Shown in pieces: positions 1-10,133 of a stretch of DNA of 64,000 nucleotides. This DNA comes from an uncultured SAR86 cluster bacterium (GTDB lineage Bacteria; Pseudomonadota; Gammaproteobacteria; Magnimaribacterales; D2472): the NCBI GenBank assembly GCA_902612915.1, contig CACMFH010000005.1, positions 20,578-84,577 on the forward strand, in the 5' to 3' direction. Position 1 is the stretch's first letter. Every line of letters starts with the position of its first letter. The notes under the pieces were generated by a model, which saw only the letters and a list, made by a program, of their open reading frames with translations, was not told where the DNA came from and did not search any database. Position numbers and translations under genes: made by a program.

Positions 1-1885
1 ACCTTTTAAGTGAATTCATGGCATCTGATTCATTAGATGATTCAGCAAAACCAATATTTCTCTTGCTTAATAGTTCAGCGCCAATATTTGTCGTCATTAT
101 TAATATTACATTTCTAAAATCTGATTTACGGCCATTATTATCAGTTAATTGGCCTGCATCCATTACTTGGAGCAGTATATTGAAAATATCTGGATGAGCT
201 TTCTCAATTTCATCTAACAACAGAACACAATGAGGTGATTTAACTATTGCTTCAGTTAAAAGTCCGCCTTGATCAAAGCCGACATAGCCTGGAGGAGCTC
301 CTATTAATCTAGATACAGTATGTCTTTCCATATATTCACTCATATCAAATCTAACAAGATCAATACCAAGTATTTCAGATAATTGTTTAGATATTTCTGT
401 TTTACCTACTCCAGTTGGGCCTGTAAACAAAAATGAACCAATAGTCTTATTTTCATCTCTAAGACCTACTCTTGATAACTTGATAGCATTAGATAATGTC
501 TCAACTGCCTTATCTTGACCAAAAATAACTCTTTTTAAATTTTCTTGTAAATTCTTAAGATCTTTTTTATCGCTAGTTGTGATTGTTTGTTCTGGTATTT
601 TAGTAATTTTTGATATGGTCATTTCAATATCATTTTTTGAGACTTTAATTGTTTTATCATTTTTTCTATTGATATTTAATAATGCACCTGTTTCATCAAT
701 TACATCTATAGCTTTATCTGGTAAGAATCTATCATTTATATATTTTGAAGAGAGTTCAATAGATGATTTGATAGCTTCATCGGTATATTTAACGTCATGA
801 TATTCCTCATAAACATCCTTAATTCCATTTAGAATTTCTTCACATTCATCAAAATTGGGTTCGACGACATCAATTTTTTGAAATCTTCGAGATAAAGCCT
901 GGTTTTGATTAAATATTCCTCTATATTCTTGAAAAGTTGTTGAGCCAATACATCTAATTTCACCCTTTCCTAGTGCAGGCTTAAGCAAATTTGATACATC
1001 TAATGAGCCACCTGATGCGGATCCCGCTCCGATAATAGTGTGTATTTCGTCAATAAATAATATTGGATTATCTTGTTTAGATAAAAACGATAAAACTTGT
1101 TTTAAACGTTTTTCAAAATCACCTCTATATTTAGTTCCAGCTATTAAAGCTGCTATATCTAATGAATAAACAACATTATTTTCCATTATTGATGGCACTT
1201 CTTTTTTTGAAATTAAATATGCCAAACCCTCTGCAATAGCTGTTTTTCCAACACCAGATTCACCAACTAGCAATGGATTATTTTTATTTCTTCTTGATAA
1301 TATTTGAACTAACCTTTCAATTTCTTTTTTTCTACCAATGATTTTATCTATTTTATTATTTGATACTAAATTATTTAGGTTAATTAAAAATTCATTTTCA
1401 GAAGATAATTCTTTTTCATCCGATGGATCATTTTCAACAGTCTTATCATCTACTGATGAAGTTTTAGGACCGTGTGATAAATAAGTAACCACATCAAGTC
1501 TGCTCAATTTATATTTATTGAGCAAAAAGACAGAATGTGATTCTTTTTCAGAAAAAATAGCAACTAGAATATTAATTGGTTTAACAACTCCTTTGCCTGA
1601 TGATTGGATATGGAATACAGCTCTTTGAAGAACTCTTTGAAAACCTAGTGTTGGTTGTACAGGTTTTTGCTGGTCAATTTTTGATACAACATTTTTATTT
1701 AAATGATTATTTAAATCATCTTTCAGTGAGTCAATACTAATTCCTTTAGATTTAAAAAACTCTTTAACATCAAAATCGCTCATTATCATTAATAACAAAT
1801 GCTCAACAGTAATATATTGAATATTAGCTTCATGAGCTTTATCAAATAACGCTGCTATAGATAATTCTAATTCTTTACTAAACAT
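1..1885 (-). CDS. clpA: ATP-dependent Clp protease ATP-binding subunit ClpA (partial, 3' end outside window)
   Basis: Unfoldase partner of ClpP; takes substrates from the adaptor ClpS. Read on the reverse strand from ATG at 1885 (protein begins [10 protein letters not shown]). The N-domain covers about residues 1-145. The first AAA+ module has Walker A GESGVGKT and the second has GPTGVGKTE. The frame is open to position 1, giving about 628 codons; E. coli ClpA has 758, so the end of the second AAA module and the ClpP-docking part lie outside the window. It follows clpS by 3 bases and is surely co-transcribed. The truncation is a window artefact. Identity is firm from the two-module architecture plus the clpS neighbour. 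Confidence 0.95.
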   Translation of the reverse strand, partial: MFSKELELSIAALFDKAHEANIQYITVEHLLLMIMSDFDVKEFFKSKGISIDSLKDDLNNHLNKNVVSKIDQQKPVQPTLGFQRVLQRAVFHIQSSGKGVVKPINILVAIFSEKESHSVFLLNKYKLSRLDVVTYLSHGPKTSSVDDKTVENDPSDEKELSSENEFLINLNNLVSNNKIDKIIGRKKEIERLVQILSRRNKNNPLLVGESGVGKTAIAEGLAYLISKKEVPSIMENNVVYSLDIAALIAGTKYRGDFEKRLKQVLSFLSKQDNPILFIDEIHTIIGAGSASGGSLDVSNLLKPALGKGEIRCIGSTTFQEYRGIFNQNQALSRRFQKIDVVEPNFDECEEILNGIKDVYEEYHDVKYTDEAIKSSIELSSKYINDRFLPDKAIDVIDETGALLNINRKNDKTIKVSKNDIEMTISKITKIPEQTITTSDKKDLKNLQENLKRVIFGQDKAVETLSNAIKLSRVGLRDENKTIGSFLFTGPTGVGKTEISKQLSEILGIDLVRFDMSEYMERHTVSRLIGAPPGYVGFDQGGLLTEAIVKSPHCVLLLDEIEKAHPDIFNILLQVMDAGQLTDNNGRKSDFRNVILIMTTNIGAELLSKRNIGFAESSNESDAMNSLKR

Positions 1886-1888
1886 TTA

Positions 1889-2233
1889 TTAATCTGTTAA
1901 AGGTTCTATTTCACTTAAAAGAGGATGTCCATGATCTTTTGCCATAGTGTTGACTTCATATGACATCATTTCAGCGATCTCTTTAGAGAATATACCACAA
2001 ACACCCTTACCTTTTGTATGAACTGTCATCATTATTTCTGTAGATTTTTGATGAGTATGTCCAAATACAGTTTGAAGAACAAAAACAACAAACTCCATAG
2101 GAGTATAGTCATCATTAATTAGGACTACTTGGTATGATGGTGGTTCTTTGACTTCAGGTTCTTTTTCAAGAACAACCGCCCCAAGATCTGATGAAGTTGA
2201 GTCATTGTCATTATCCTGAGATAACTTAAACAT
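1889..2233 (-). CDS. clpS: ATP-dependent Clp protease adaptor ClpS
   Basis: Adaptor that delivers N-degron proteins to ClpAP. 114 residues. A flexible acidic N-tail (about 1-30) is followed by the ClpS core. The N-degron pocket residues are visible: N40-D41-D42 in the VLINDDYTPMEF motif, and H72 in MTVHTKGKG. Its ATG shares one base with the icd stop (TAATG arrangement), so translation is probably coupled. In Pseudomonas cspD sits in this neighbourhood (from memory); it is absent here. Confidence 0.96.
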   Translation of the reverse strand: MFKLSQDNDNDSTSSDLGAVVLEKEPEVKEPPSYQVVLINDDYTPMEFVVFVLQTVFGHTHQKSTEIMMTVHTKGKGVCGIFSKEIAEMMSYEVNTMAKDHGHPLLSEIEPLTD

Positions 2234-3486
2234 TACATTCTTTTGATCATCTCATCTGCAAATCCTGATGAAGAAACAAGATCTGCATCACTCATCATTC
2301 TTGCAAAATCATAGGTTACCTTTTTTGCACCAATTGCTCTATCCATTGATGACATAATTAAATCTGCTGCTTCTATCCAACCCATATGTCTTAACATCAT
2401 CTCTGCAGAAAGAATAAGACTTCCTGGATTTACTTTATTTTGTCCAGCATATTTCGGTGCGGTTCCATGAGTGGCTTCAAAAACTGCATATTCATCAGAT
2501 ATATTTGCTCCTGGCGCTATACCAATTCCACCTACCATTGCAGCCAAAGCATCAGATATATAGTCGCCATTAAGATTCATTGTTGCTATGACATCATATT
2601 CAGTAGGTCTTAATAATATTTGCTGAAGAAATGCATCACAAATTACATCTTTAATTACGATTTTTTTACCATTATTTGGATTAACAATCTCCTGCCATGG
2701 CCCATCGTCAATTTCAATGCCACCGTATTCATTTTTTGCTAATTCATATCCCCAATCTCTAAATGCACCTTCGGTGTATTTCATAATATTACCTTTATGA
2801 ACTAGGGTTACCGATGAACGATTATTATCAATAGCATAGTCTATTGCTTTTTTTACAAGTCTTGAGGTTCCACTTTTAGATATTGGTTTAACACCTATGC
2901 CCACGTTCTCATCAAATCTAATTTTTGAAACATCAAATCTTGTTTTAAGTGTTTTAACCAAGCTCTTTGCTTCTTTTGAATTTCCCTCAAACTCTACACC
3001 ACAATATATATCTTCTGAATTTTCTCTAAATATAACCATATCTACGTCTTGAGGTCTTTTTACTGGCGAAGGAACACCATCAAAATATCTAATTGGTCTT
3101 AAACACACATATAAATCTAATATTTGTCTCAACGAAACGTTTAATGATCTTATTCCACCACCTACTGGAGTTGTTAAAGGACCTTTGATGCTTACAACAA
3201 ATTCTTTTAATGCATCTATAGTCTCATCAGGTAGCCATGTGTCTTTTGAATAAACTTGAGTAGCTTTCTCTCCACAATATACCTCCATCCATTCAATTTT
3301 CTTTTTATCTTTATAAGCTATTTTTACAGCTTCATTTACAACATTTATCATTGGCGGTGTTATATCAACACCAATTCCGTCACCCTCAATGTAAGGAATG
3401 ATAGGATTATCAGGGATGTTAATCTTCCCATTCTTGAAGGTAATTTTAGAGCCTTTTTTTGGGACTTTTATTTTCTTGTAAGGCAT
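2233..3486 (-). CDS. icd: NADP-dependent isocitrate dehydrogenase
   Basis: Oxidative decarboxylation of isocitrate to 2-oxoglutarate in the TCA cycle. 417 residues, against 416 in E. coli. The substrate-binding segment [12 protein letters not shown] holds S114, the equivalent of the E. coli serine phosphorylated by AceK. The C-terminal [10 protein letters not shown] segment has the Lys-Tyr pair typical of NADP-specific enzymes. It competes with isocitrate lyase (6153-7733) for isocitrate. No aceK is present in this window, so control at S114 cannot be judged. Divergent from mnmA. Confidence 0.96.
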   Translation of the reverse strand: MPYKKIKVPKKGSKITFKNGKINIPDNPIIPYIEGDGIGVDITPPMINVVNEAVKIAYKDKKKIEWMEVYCGEKATQVYSKDTWLPDETIDALKEFVVSIKGPLTTPVGGGIRSLNVSLRQILDLYVCLRPIRYFDGVPSPVKRPQDVDMVIFRENSEDIYCGVEFEGNSKEAKSLVKTLKTRFDVSKIRFDENVGIGVKPISKSGTSRLVKKAIDYAIDNNRSSVTLVHKGNIMKYTEGAFRDWGYELAKNEYGGIEIDDGPWQEIVNPNNGKKIVIKDVICDAFLQQILLRPTEYDVIATMNLNGDYISDALAAMVGGIGIAPGANISDEYAVFEATHGTAPKYAGQNKVNPGSLILSAEMMLRHMGWIEAADLIMSSMDRAIGAKKVTYDFARMMSDADLVSSSGFADEMIKRM

Positions 3487-3558
3487 AGAATAATAGCTCT
3501 CTTAATTCGTTATTTGCAGTTAAAATCGGTGATAATTATACTCCTAAAATATTAATTT

Positions 3559-4662
3559 ATGAATTCATTTAGAGATATGAATAATAGTAAAAAAACAATT
3601 GTAGTTGGAATGTCAGGTGGCGTTGATTCATCTGTATCGGCTTATTTATTAAAAGAGAAAGGATATAAAGTGGTCGGATTATTTATGCAAAACTGGCAAA
3701 GCGAGCCTGGTGAAGTTTGTACCTCAGAAATTGATTTTGAGGATGCTTCAAAGGTCTGTGATATGTTAGACATACCACTACACAAAGCTAACTTTTCAGA
3801 TGAATATTGGGATAGAGTATTTGAAGAGTTTTTAAATGAACATAAGAAAGGTAGAACACCCAATCCTGATATTTTATGTAATCGTGAAATTAAATTTAAG
3901 TCATTTCTTGATTATGCATTTAATATTGGTGCGGATTACATTGCTACGGGGCATTATGCATCACTAAATGATGTTGATGGTATGAAGCTACTCGTAAGAG
4001 CAAAAGATTTGGAAAAGGATCAAACATATTTTCTCCATGAGGTTAAAGAAAAAGAATTTGAAAAATGCATCTTTCCACTAGAGAATCTTCTTAAAACAGA
4101 AGTAAGAGAAATTGCTAAAAAAATAAATTTACCAGTATCCTCAAAAAAAGATTCTGTAGGCATATGTTTTGTTGGTGAAAGAAATCTAAAAGATTTTTTA
4201 GGTAGATTCATAAAATTAGAAAAAGGAATAATTTATGATGAATTTGGAACTGAAGTTGGAACACATAATGGTGCTACCCTCTTCACTAAAGGACAAAGAC
4301 AAGGTTTAAATATTGGTGGTGTTAGAGGTAGAGAGGATCTGCCTTGGTATGTTTTTGACAAAGATATCGATAAAAATGAAGTCTTTGTGTGTCAGGGTAT
4401 AAATAATGAGTTGCTTTTAAGTAAACGTTTGGAATGTGAGAATGTTTCCTGGATTAATAATATCGATCATTCTTTTCCAAAAAATTGTAGCGTTCAAGTT
4501 AGACATCAACATACACCGATAGATTGTAAAATATCCATAAAAGATAAAATTTTTAATGTTGAGTTTTCTGAGCCAATTAGGGGAGTTGCTTCAGGTCAAT
4601 CTGCTGTTTTTTATGATAAGAATATATGTTTGGGTGGAGGAATTATTTCTAAAAGCGCATAA
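3559..4662 (+). CDS. mnmA: tRNA-specific 2-thiouridylase MnmA
   Basis: Makes the 2-thiouridine at wobble position 34 of Lys, Glu and Gln tRNAs. 367 residues. The PP-loop ATP motif SGGVDSS is at 19-25. The catalytic cysteines are C107 (ILCNREIKF) and C203 (VGICFVG). An in-frame ATG at 3577 (protein starting MNNSKKTIVV) is an alternative start. Neither start has a strong Shine-Dalgarno, although GAG lies just before the second. Next gene is purB; in E. coli and Pseudomonas hflD lies between them and is missing here. Confidence 0.95.
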   Translation: MNSFRDMNNSKKTIVVGMSGGVDSSVSAYLLKEKGYKVVGLFMQNWQSEPGEVCTSEIDFEDASKVCDMLDIPLHKANFSDEYWDRVFEEFLNEHKKGRTPNPDILCNREIKFKSFLDYAFNIGADYIATGHYASLNDVDGMKLLVRAKDLEKDQTYFLHEVKEKEFEKCIFPLENLLKTEVREIAKKINLPVSSKKDSVGICFVGERNLKDFLGRFIKLEKGIIYDEFGTEVGTHNGATLFTKGQRQGLNIGGVRGREDLPWYVFDKDIDKNEVFVCQGINNELLLSKRLECENVSWINNIDHSFPKNCSVQVRHQHTPIDCKISIKDKIFNVEFSEPIRGVASGQSAVFYDKNICLGGGIISKSA

Positions 4663-4688
4663 TAGCGATAGCAAATTAAGATTAGTCT

Positions 4689-6035
4689 ATGAAATTTGAT
4701 CATAATAATATTTCTCCACTTGATAATAGATACCTATCTAAAATTGAAGATATAAGAAGTATTTTTTCTGAATATAGTTTATTAAAGACAAGATTTCTCA
4801 TTGAAATTAATTGGTTGTTATATTTATGTCAAAAATATCCTAATTATTTTTCTAAATTATCAAATCAATCAAAAAATAAGATTATTAAATTTCGTGATTC
4901 TTTTGATGATAAAAGTGTTTTAGAAATAAAAAAAATTGAAAAAGTAACAAATCATGATGTTAAAGCAGTTGAGTACTATATTAAAAATTTCTTCAAAAAA
5001 GATAAAGTTTTAAATAAATATATCCATTTAATTCATTTCGGTTTAACAAGTGAAGATATTAATTCTTTGTCATATGCAATTATGATTAACGATGGTTTAA
5101 AGGTTTATAAAAAAGATTTAAAAAATCTTAATACAAACTTAACAAAACTATCATCAAAATGGTCAAATATCCCGCTTCTCTCTCGAACTCATGGTCAAGC
5201 CGCCTCCCCTACAACAATAGGTAAAGAAATAAAAGTATTTCAAACGAGAATTAACAGAGAGATTAAAAAATTAAATTCAACGGTCCCACTAGCAAAATTT
5301 AGTGGAGCTGTAGGCAACTATCATGCTTTTGATATTGCTGAGGATCGAATTAATTGGATTACATTTACAAATAAATTTATTAAAACATTCAATGTTGTTC
5401 AAAATCCTGTAACAACTCAGATAGAACCTCATGATTGGATTGCTGAATTATTACAAACAATGACGAGAACAAATAATATCTGCATTGATATGTCGCAGGA
5501 TATGTGGATATATATTTCAAATGAAATTTTCAAACTTAAACTTAACAAGAATGAGGTAGGATCATCAACTATGCCTCATAAGCTAAATCCGATAGATTTT
5601 GAAAACGCAGAAGGTAATTTTGGAATATCTAATTCCTTAAATGATTATTTCATTAGTAAGCTTCCTAGGTCTAGACTTCAAAGAGATCTATCAGATAGTA
5701 CTGTTTTAAGAAATATTGGTATGTCATTTGGATATACAAAAATTGGAATAACTTCTTTACAAAATGGATTGCAGAAAATTGCACCAAATAAAGAATTTAT
5801 TTTTAATGAGCTTGATAATAATTGGGAAGTTTTAACTGAGGCTGTCCAAACAATAATGCGTTATGAAGGTATTGATGATGCATATGAGCAATTAAAAAAT
5901 TTATCAAGAGGCAAAAAGCTAGATAAAGGTTCATATAAAAACTTTGTAAATTCACTAGATATATCAAATAAAGCAAAAGAAAAACTTCTTTCTTTAACAC
6001 CAGCTAAGTATATTGGACTAGCAAAAAAAGTGTAA
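4689..6035 (+). CDS. purB: adenylosuccinate lyase
   Basis: Purine biosynthesis enzyme that acts twice: on SAICAR and on adenylosuccinate. 448 residues, against 456 in E. coli. The fumarase/aspartase-superfamily signature GSSTMPHKLNP starts at 291 and contains the catalytic serine loop. THGQ at 167-170 carries the catalytic histidine. It is 26 bases after mnmA and probably in the same transcript. Confidence 0.95.
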   Translation: MKFDHNNISPLDNRYLSKIEDIRSIFSEYSLLKTRFLIEINWLLYLCQKYPNYFSKLSNQSKNKIIKFRDSFDDKSVLEIKKIEKVTNHDVKAVEYYIKNFFKKDKVLNKYIHLIHFGLTSEDINSLSYAIMINDGLKVYKKDLKNLNTNLTKLSSKWSNIPLLSRTHGQAASPTTIGKEIKVFQTRINREIKKLNSTVPLAKFSGAVGNYHAFDIAEDRINWITFTNKFIKTFNVVQNPVTTQIEPHDWIAELLQTMTRTNNICIDMSQDMWIYISNEIFKLKLNKNEVGSSTMPHKLNPIDFENAEGNFGISNSLNDYFISKLPRSRLQRDLSDSTVLRNIGMSFGYTKIGITSLQNGLQKIAPNKEFIFNELDNNWEVLTEAVQTIMRYEGIDDAYEQLKNLSRGKKLDKGSYKNFVNSLDISNKAKEKLLSLTPAKYIGLAKKV

Positions 6036-6038
6036 ATT

Positions 6039-6152
6039 AGTAGTTATTTGTAGTAAAACTACTTAAATAATCCCTAAATAAAAGCATTTTCTAAATATAT
6101 TGACACAATCTACATAATATTATTTACTTCACTACAAAACAGGGGAAATTAA
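6039..6152 (+). promoter_or_regulatory. purB-aceA intergenic region with hairpin and candidate aceA promoter
   Basis: An inverted repeat AGTAGTT / AACTACT (6039-6045 and 6057-6063) could form a weak hairpin after purB; it has no T-run. A perfect -35 hexamer TTGACA lies at 6100-6105. AT-rich sequence follows at the right distance but there is no clear -10. A good ribosome binding site AGGGGA sits 7 bases before the aceA ATG. aceA therefore likely has its own promoter. Read by eye only. Confidence 0.4.
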
Positions 6153-7733
6153 ATGTCAAAGTACAAAAATTCTTTAGAAGAAGCATCGTCTATATCTGAT
6201 ATCGATACATCTAATTGGGATGCAATAAATCCAAATTATGTTGCTCGAATGAGACTCCAAAACCAATTTAAAACTGGTATTGATATTGCTAAATATACTG
6301 CATCAATAATGCGTAAAGATATGGATGAATATGATAAGGACCCTGCTGCTTATACTCAATCACTTGGTTGTTGGCATGGTTTTATAGGACAACAAAAATT
6401 GATTTCTATAAAAAAACACTTTGGTACCAATAGTAAAAAATATTTATACCTATCTGGCTGGATGATTGCTGCACTTAGATCACAATTTGGACCATTGCCT
6501 GATCAATCAATGCATGAAAAAACCTCAGTCGCAAGTCTTATAAATGAACTATATACATTTTTAAAACAGGCTGATGCAAGAGAATTAGGAGGTTTATTTA
6601 GAGAACTAGATAGTGCATCTGATAAAGATAAGCCTGCTATTCAAGAAAAGATAGATAATTTTGAAACTCATATAGTCCCAATAATAGCCGATATTGATGC
6701 TGGTTTTGGAAATGAAGAAGCAACATATTTAATGGCTAAGCAGATGATTGAAGCTGGCGCATGTGCGATTCAAATAGAAAACCAAGTATCTGATGAGAAA
6801 CAATGTGGGCATCAAGATGGTAAGGTAACTGTCCCCCATGCAGATTTTTTAGCAAAAATAAATGCTGTTAGATATGCCTTCTTAGAACTAGGAGTTGATG
6901 ATGGAATTATTGTTGCTAGAACAGACTCTTTAGGTGCTGGTTTAACAAAACAAATAGCAATTACAACTGAAGAAGGTGATTTAGGTGATCAATATAATTC
7001 ATTCTTAGATGTCGAAGAAATAAATGATAAAAATATGAACCATGGTGATTTAATGATTAGTCAAAATGGAAAAATTGTTCGTCCAAAAAGATTACCTTCA
7101 AATTTATATCAATTTAGAAAAGGAACTGGTGAAGCTAGATGTATTCTTGACTCTATTACAAGTCTACAAAATGGCGCTGATTTAATTTGGATTGAAACAG
7201 AAAAACCTCATATTGGTCAGATTGCTGCGATGATGAATGAAATTAAAAAAGTTATACCTAATGCTAAATTAGTATATAACAATAGCCCGTCCTTTAATTG
7301 GACATTAAATTTCAGACAACAGGTGTTTGATGCAATGAGTGAATCTGGTGATGATGTTTCACAGTATGATAGAGAAGATTTAATGAATGAGAAATATGAT
7401 GAAACTGAGTTAGCAAAACTGGCTGATGATAAAATTAGAACCTTCCAAGCTGATGCTTCTAAAGAGGCTGGTATATTTCATCATTTAATAACATTGCCTA
7501 CGTATCATACTGCTGCACTTTCTACTGACAATTTAGCAAAAGAATATTTTGGATCTGAAGGAATGCTTGGGTATGTTGCGAATGTTCAAAGAAAAGAAAT
7601 TCGTCAAGGTATTGCATGTGTAAAACATCAAAATATGTCTGGTTCTGATATGGGTGATGACCATAAAGAATACTTTGCTGGCGAAGCTGCTTTAAAAGCT
7701 GCTGGTAAAGATAATACTATGAATCAATTTTAA
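6153..7733 (+). CDS. aceA: isocitrate lyase (long form)
   Basis: Splits isocitrate into glyoxylate and succinate, the first glyoxylate-shunt step, needed for growth on acetate or fatty acids. 526 residues, matching the long Pseudomonas-type enzyme (about 531) rather than E. coli AceA (434). Active-site loop KQCGH has C218 (usual KKCGH). The Mg-binding segment ADIDAGFG is at 179-186. It fits with the two acyl-CoA dehydrogenases in the window, which would supply acetyl-CoA. Malate synthase is not in the window. Its 3' end overlaps the convergent hydrolase gene by 4 bases. Confidence 0.95.
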   Translation: MSKYKNSLEEASSISDIDTSNWDAINPNYVARMRLQNQFKTGIDIAKYTASIMRKDMDEYDKDPAAYTQSLGCWHGFIGQQKLISIKKHFGTNSKKYLYLSGWMIAALRSQFGPLPDQSMHEKTSVASLINELYTFLKQADARELGGLFRELDSASDKDKPAIQEKIDNFETHIVPIIADIDAGFGNEEATYLMAKQMIEAGACAIQIENQVSDEKQCGHQDGKVTVPHADFLAKINAVRYAFLELGVDDGIIVARTDSLGAGLTKQIAITTEEGDLGDQYNSFLDVEEINDKNMNHGDLMISQNGKIVRPKRLPSNLYQFRKGTGEARCILDSITSLQNGADLIWIETEKPHIGQIAAMMNEIKKVIPNAKLVYNNSPSFNWTLNFRQQVFDAMSESGDDVSQYDREDLMNEKYDETELAKLADDKIRTFQADASKEAGIFHHLITLPTYHTAALSTDNLAKEYFGSEGMLGYVANVQRKEIRQGIACVKHQNMSGSDMGDDHKEYFAGEAALKAAGKDNTMNQF

Positions 7734-8941
7734 CTAATTGCATCATATAGTGCTTTTGTAAGCATATTAGATGTCTTATAAAGACTAGAAGATTTTTGCT
7801 GTTTATTACATACAAAACTGTATCCTAACTGATTTTTTTTATCTCCGAAGGCAACTGACCCCCCTATTCCAGCATGTCCAAAAGTACCTTCATAAAATAT
7901 TGGAGCAAAATTTATATTGGACTTCTTGTTTCCATCCAACATAAAGCAATATCCAAATTTAAGTTTTACACCAAATAGAACAGAGTCAGGACCGCTTGAA
8001 TATACTCTTGTTGCTTGATCTAAGATTTTATCATCCATAATTTTAATATTATCTCTATTACATCCTGTTGCAAGAATACCAAATAGTTTTGCAAGACCAG
8101 CTGCTGTTCCATGACCATTACCAGCTGGAAGTTCAGCCGACCTGAAGTCAATTGAATTTACATCATTCTCTTGAAAGGGTTCTGGCATAAATGCCTTTAA
8201 GAAATGTTTTGATTTAAGAGATTTTTTAAGATTAATCAATTCATCATTAAGAACAAAATTAGGTATAAATTTTATAAAATCAACGGGCGGTTTAATTGAG
8301 TCTAATCTATCAAATGATGTAATTGATGCACATCTATTAATTTGATCTTCATTTAAACCAATATGAAAATCAATATCTAAAGGTTTAGCTATTTCTTCTT
8401 TAAAGTATCTTCCAATAGTTCTACCCTCAACTCTCTTGAATAATTCGCCTACTAACCATGCAAATGTAACTGCGTGGTATCCTTGAGATGATCCCGGAGT
8501 TACAAATGGTTTTTGCTTTTCTAAAGCTTTTACATAAACATCCCAATCATTCCAGCTAGCTTGTGGAATATCATTTTCAAATCCAAACATACCTGCTCTA
8601 TGGGTAAGAAAATCAATAACTTTTGTATTTTCTTTACCATTACAAGCATATTCAGGCCAATAATGACCAACATTTTTGTTCACATCTAATAAACCGGCAT
8701 CAATTAGTCTTGTAATACAAATTCCTGAAATAGCTTTCGTTACTGAAAATACATTAACAATAGTATTTTCATTCCATTTTGAATTTTTATTTTCATCTTT
8801 GTAGCCGCCATAAAGATTAACAACCTCTTTGCCTTTCCATTCAACAGCAACGGAAGCACCTAATTCAAAATCAGAATTTAGTTGTTGTTCTAAGATTTTT
8901 TTAAGTTCAGAGAATTTTTCGTCACAATGACCATTTATCAT
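7730..8941 (-). CDS. serine hydrolase, beta-lactamase/class VIII esterase family
   Basis: 403-residue penicillin-binding-fold hydrolase. S66-V-T-K69 is the SxxK nucleophile motif. Y155 (in QGYHAV) fits the second catalytic motif. A late GHAGIGGS segment matches the HxG-type third motif of class VIII esterases and carboxylesterase-like relatives. No signal peptide is visible, so it is probably cytoplasmic and more likely an esterase or amidase than a resistance beta-lactamase. Substrate unknown. It lies 12 bases downstream of nqrM on the same strand and may be read through from the nqr operon. Confidence 0.82.
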   Translation of the reverse strand: MINGHCDEKFSELKKILEQQLNSDFELGASVAVEWKGKEVVNLYGGYKDENKNSKWNENTIVNVFSVTKAISGICITRLIDAGLLDVNKNVGHYWPEYACNGKENTKVIDFLTHRAGMFGFENDIPQASWNDWDVYVKALEKQKPFVTPGSSQGYHAVTFAWLVGELFKRVEGRTIGRYFKEEIAKPLDIDFHIGLNEDQINRCASITSFDRLDSIKPPVDFIKFIPNFVLNDELINLKKSLKSKHFLKAFMPEPFQENDVNSIDFRSAELPAGNGHGTAAGLAKLFGILATGCNRDNIKIMDDKILDQATRVYSSGPDSVLFGVKLKFGYCFMLDGNKKSNINFAPIFYEGTFGHAGIGGSVAFGDKKNQLGYSFVCNKQQKSSSLYKTSNMLTKALYDAIS

Positions 8942-8953
8942 ATATATTAGGAT

Positions 8954-9130
8954 CTAATCTCTACAATTTTCTGGATCTGATCTTCCACATATTTCGCAAG
9001 TGGAACCATCCTTAAGATTAGCCATTCCTCCACACGAACCTTTAATTGGTTGATTTTTAAAAATAAGCCCAACAGCTAAGCCTGTAAATGCAAAAGCTAT
9101 TATTAAAAATGACAGTATTAACTCATTCAT
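8954..9130 (-). CDS. nqrM: Na+-NQR maturation protein NqrM (DUF539)
   Basis: 58-residue membrane protein read on the reverse strand from ATG at 9130. One N-terminal transmembrane helix (about 3-24) is followed by a cysteine-rich tail. Cysteines are C33 (GSCGG), C45 and C48 (CEIC) and C56. This is the NqrM pattern; the family is needed to insert the iron centre between NqrD and NqrE. Its start overlaps the apbE stop (ATGA). Its place at the end of a complete nqr-apbE operon confirms the call. Confidence 0.93.
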   Translation of the reverse strand: MNELILSFLIIAFAFTGLAVGLIFKNQPIKGSCGGMANLKDGSTCEICGRSDPENCRD

Positions 9131-10119
9131 ATAAACAAATCATACCATTTATCTGAAAAAACAATATCTACAACATCATTATCATTTCTATAAATGATCA
9201 TGGTAGCGATTTCATTTTTATTAGCTATTTCGATTGCTTTGATCATTCCCATTGCATTAAAAGCGGTTGCATAAGCATCTGAATATGTTGCAGAGTATTC
9301 ATTTATTACAGTTACCGACAAAATATCATTATCAATAGATGAAAGAGTAAGTGGATTGATGGTGTGAGTAATTTTATTTCCATCTTTGTCTAATTTAAAA
9401 TTTCTATATTCTCCTGAAGTTGCAATAGCAAGAAAATCATTATTTTCATTATTTATAGTTGTGGTTGAACTATCTATATTTGATAAAGGATTTTGTATAC
9501 CAACATTCCATGGCCTACCATTTTTACTTCCACTTATTATTATTTCCCCTCCTATATCAATAAGATGACTATTAAGGCTGGATGACGATAGATATTCATG
9601 TATCTTTTGTACCGCATATCCTTTAGCAATCGATGACAAGTCAAACCAATTCTCAGAGTATCTAATTAGTGATCTATTTGTTTCATCTAATTCATATGTA
9701 GACAATTTTTTTTGGAGTGGATTTTTTCCAAAATCAGGTGCAAATCCTAAGCTACTAGAAATTTTGCCCAACATTATGTTGTAATATCCTTCCGAAATAG
9801 CTTCTACACTTTTAGCAATTTTTAAAATATCAAATAATTCATCTGAAACAAATTGAAATTCTTTGAAGTTCATATTTATTTTTGAAATTTCAGATTCTGA
9901 TTTGTAGTTTGAAGCTACATAATCTATATCATTGATAATATTTTTAATAGCTTCTTTATGATTATCTGCAATATATTGTGGAGATGTAACAGACCAAGTA
10001 GTTCCATATGCGTTTCCTGATATTACATATAAAGAATTAGCATTATGATTATAAGCGATAACTAATAGAACAATTCCAGCAAAAAGAGCTATTACTTTAG
10101 AAAAAAAATATCTAGACAC
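9127..10119 (-). CDS. apbE: FAD:protein FMN transferase ApbE
   Basis: Covalently attaches FMN to the threonines of NqrB and NqrC. 330 residues. Motifs in order: GTTWSV near the N-terminus, SSIAKGYAV, LIDIGGEI, THTINP, and YSDAYATAF, which carries the metal-binding aspartate. Many ApbE proteins are lipoproteins. Here the N-terminal hydrophobic segment (about 7-24) has no cysteine, so the protein is more likely anchored by a helix or cleaved by signal peptidase I. Both of its expected targets are encoded just upstream. Confidence 0.94.
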   Translation of the reverse strand: MSRYFFSKVIALFAGIVLLVIAYNHNANSLYVISGNAYGTTWSVTSPQYIADNHKEAIKNIINDIDYVASNYKSESEISKINMNFKEFQFVSDELFDILKIAKSVEAISEGYYNIMLGKISSSLGFAPDFGKNPLQKKLSTYELDETNRSLIRYSENWFDLSSIAKGYAVQKIHEYLSSSSLNSHLIDIGGEIIISGSKNGRPWNVGIQNPLSNIDSSTTTINNENNDFLAIATSGEYRNFKLDKDGNKITHTINPLTLSSIDNDILSVTVINEYSATYSDAYATAFNAMGMIKAIEIANKNEIATMIIYRNDNDVVDIVFSDKWYDLFI

Positions 10120-10133
10120 TTTATTAAGATTTA

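Noticed and set aside
7730..8941. Antibiotic-resistance beta-lactamase
   Set aside because: No signal peptide, esterase-like third motif and no YxN; the class VIII esterase-type interpretation is safer.
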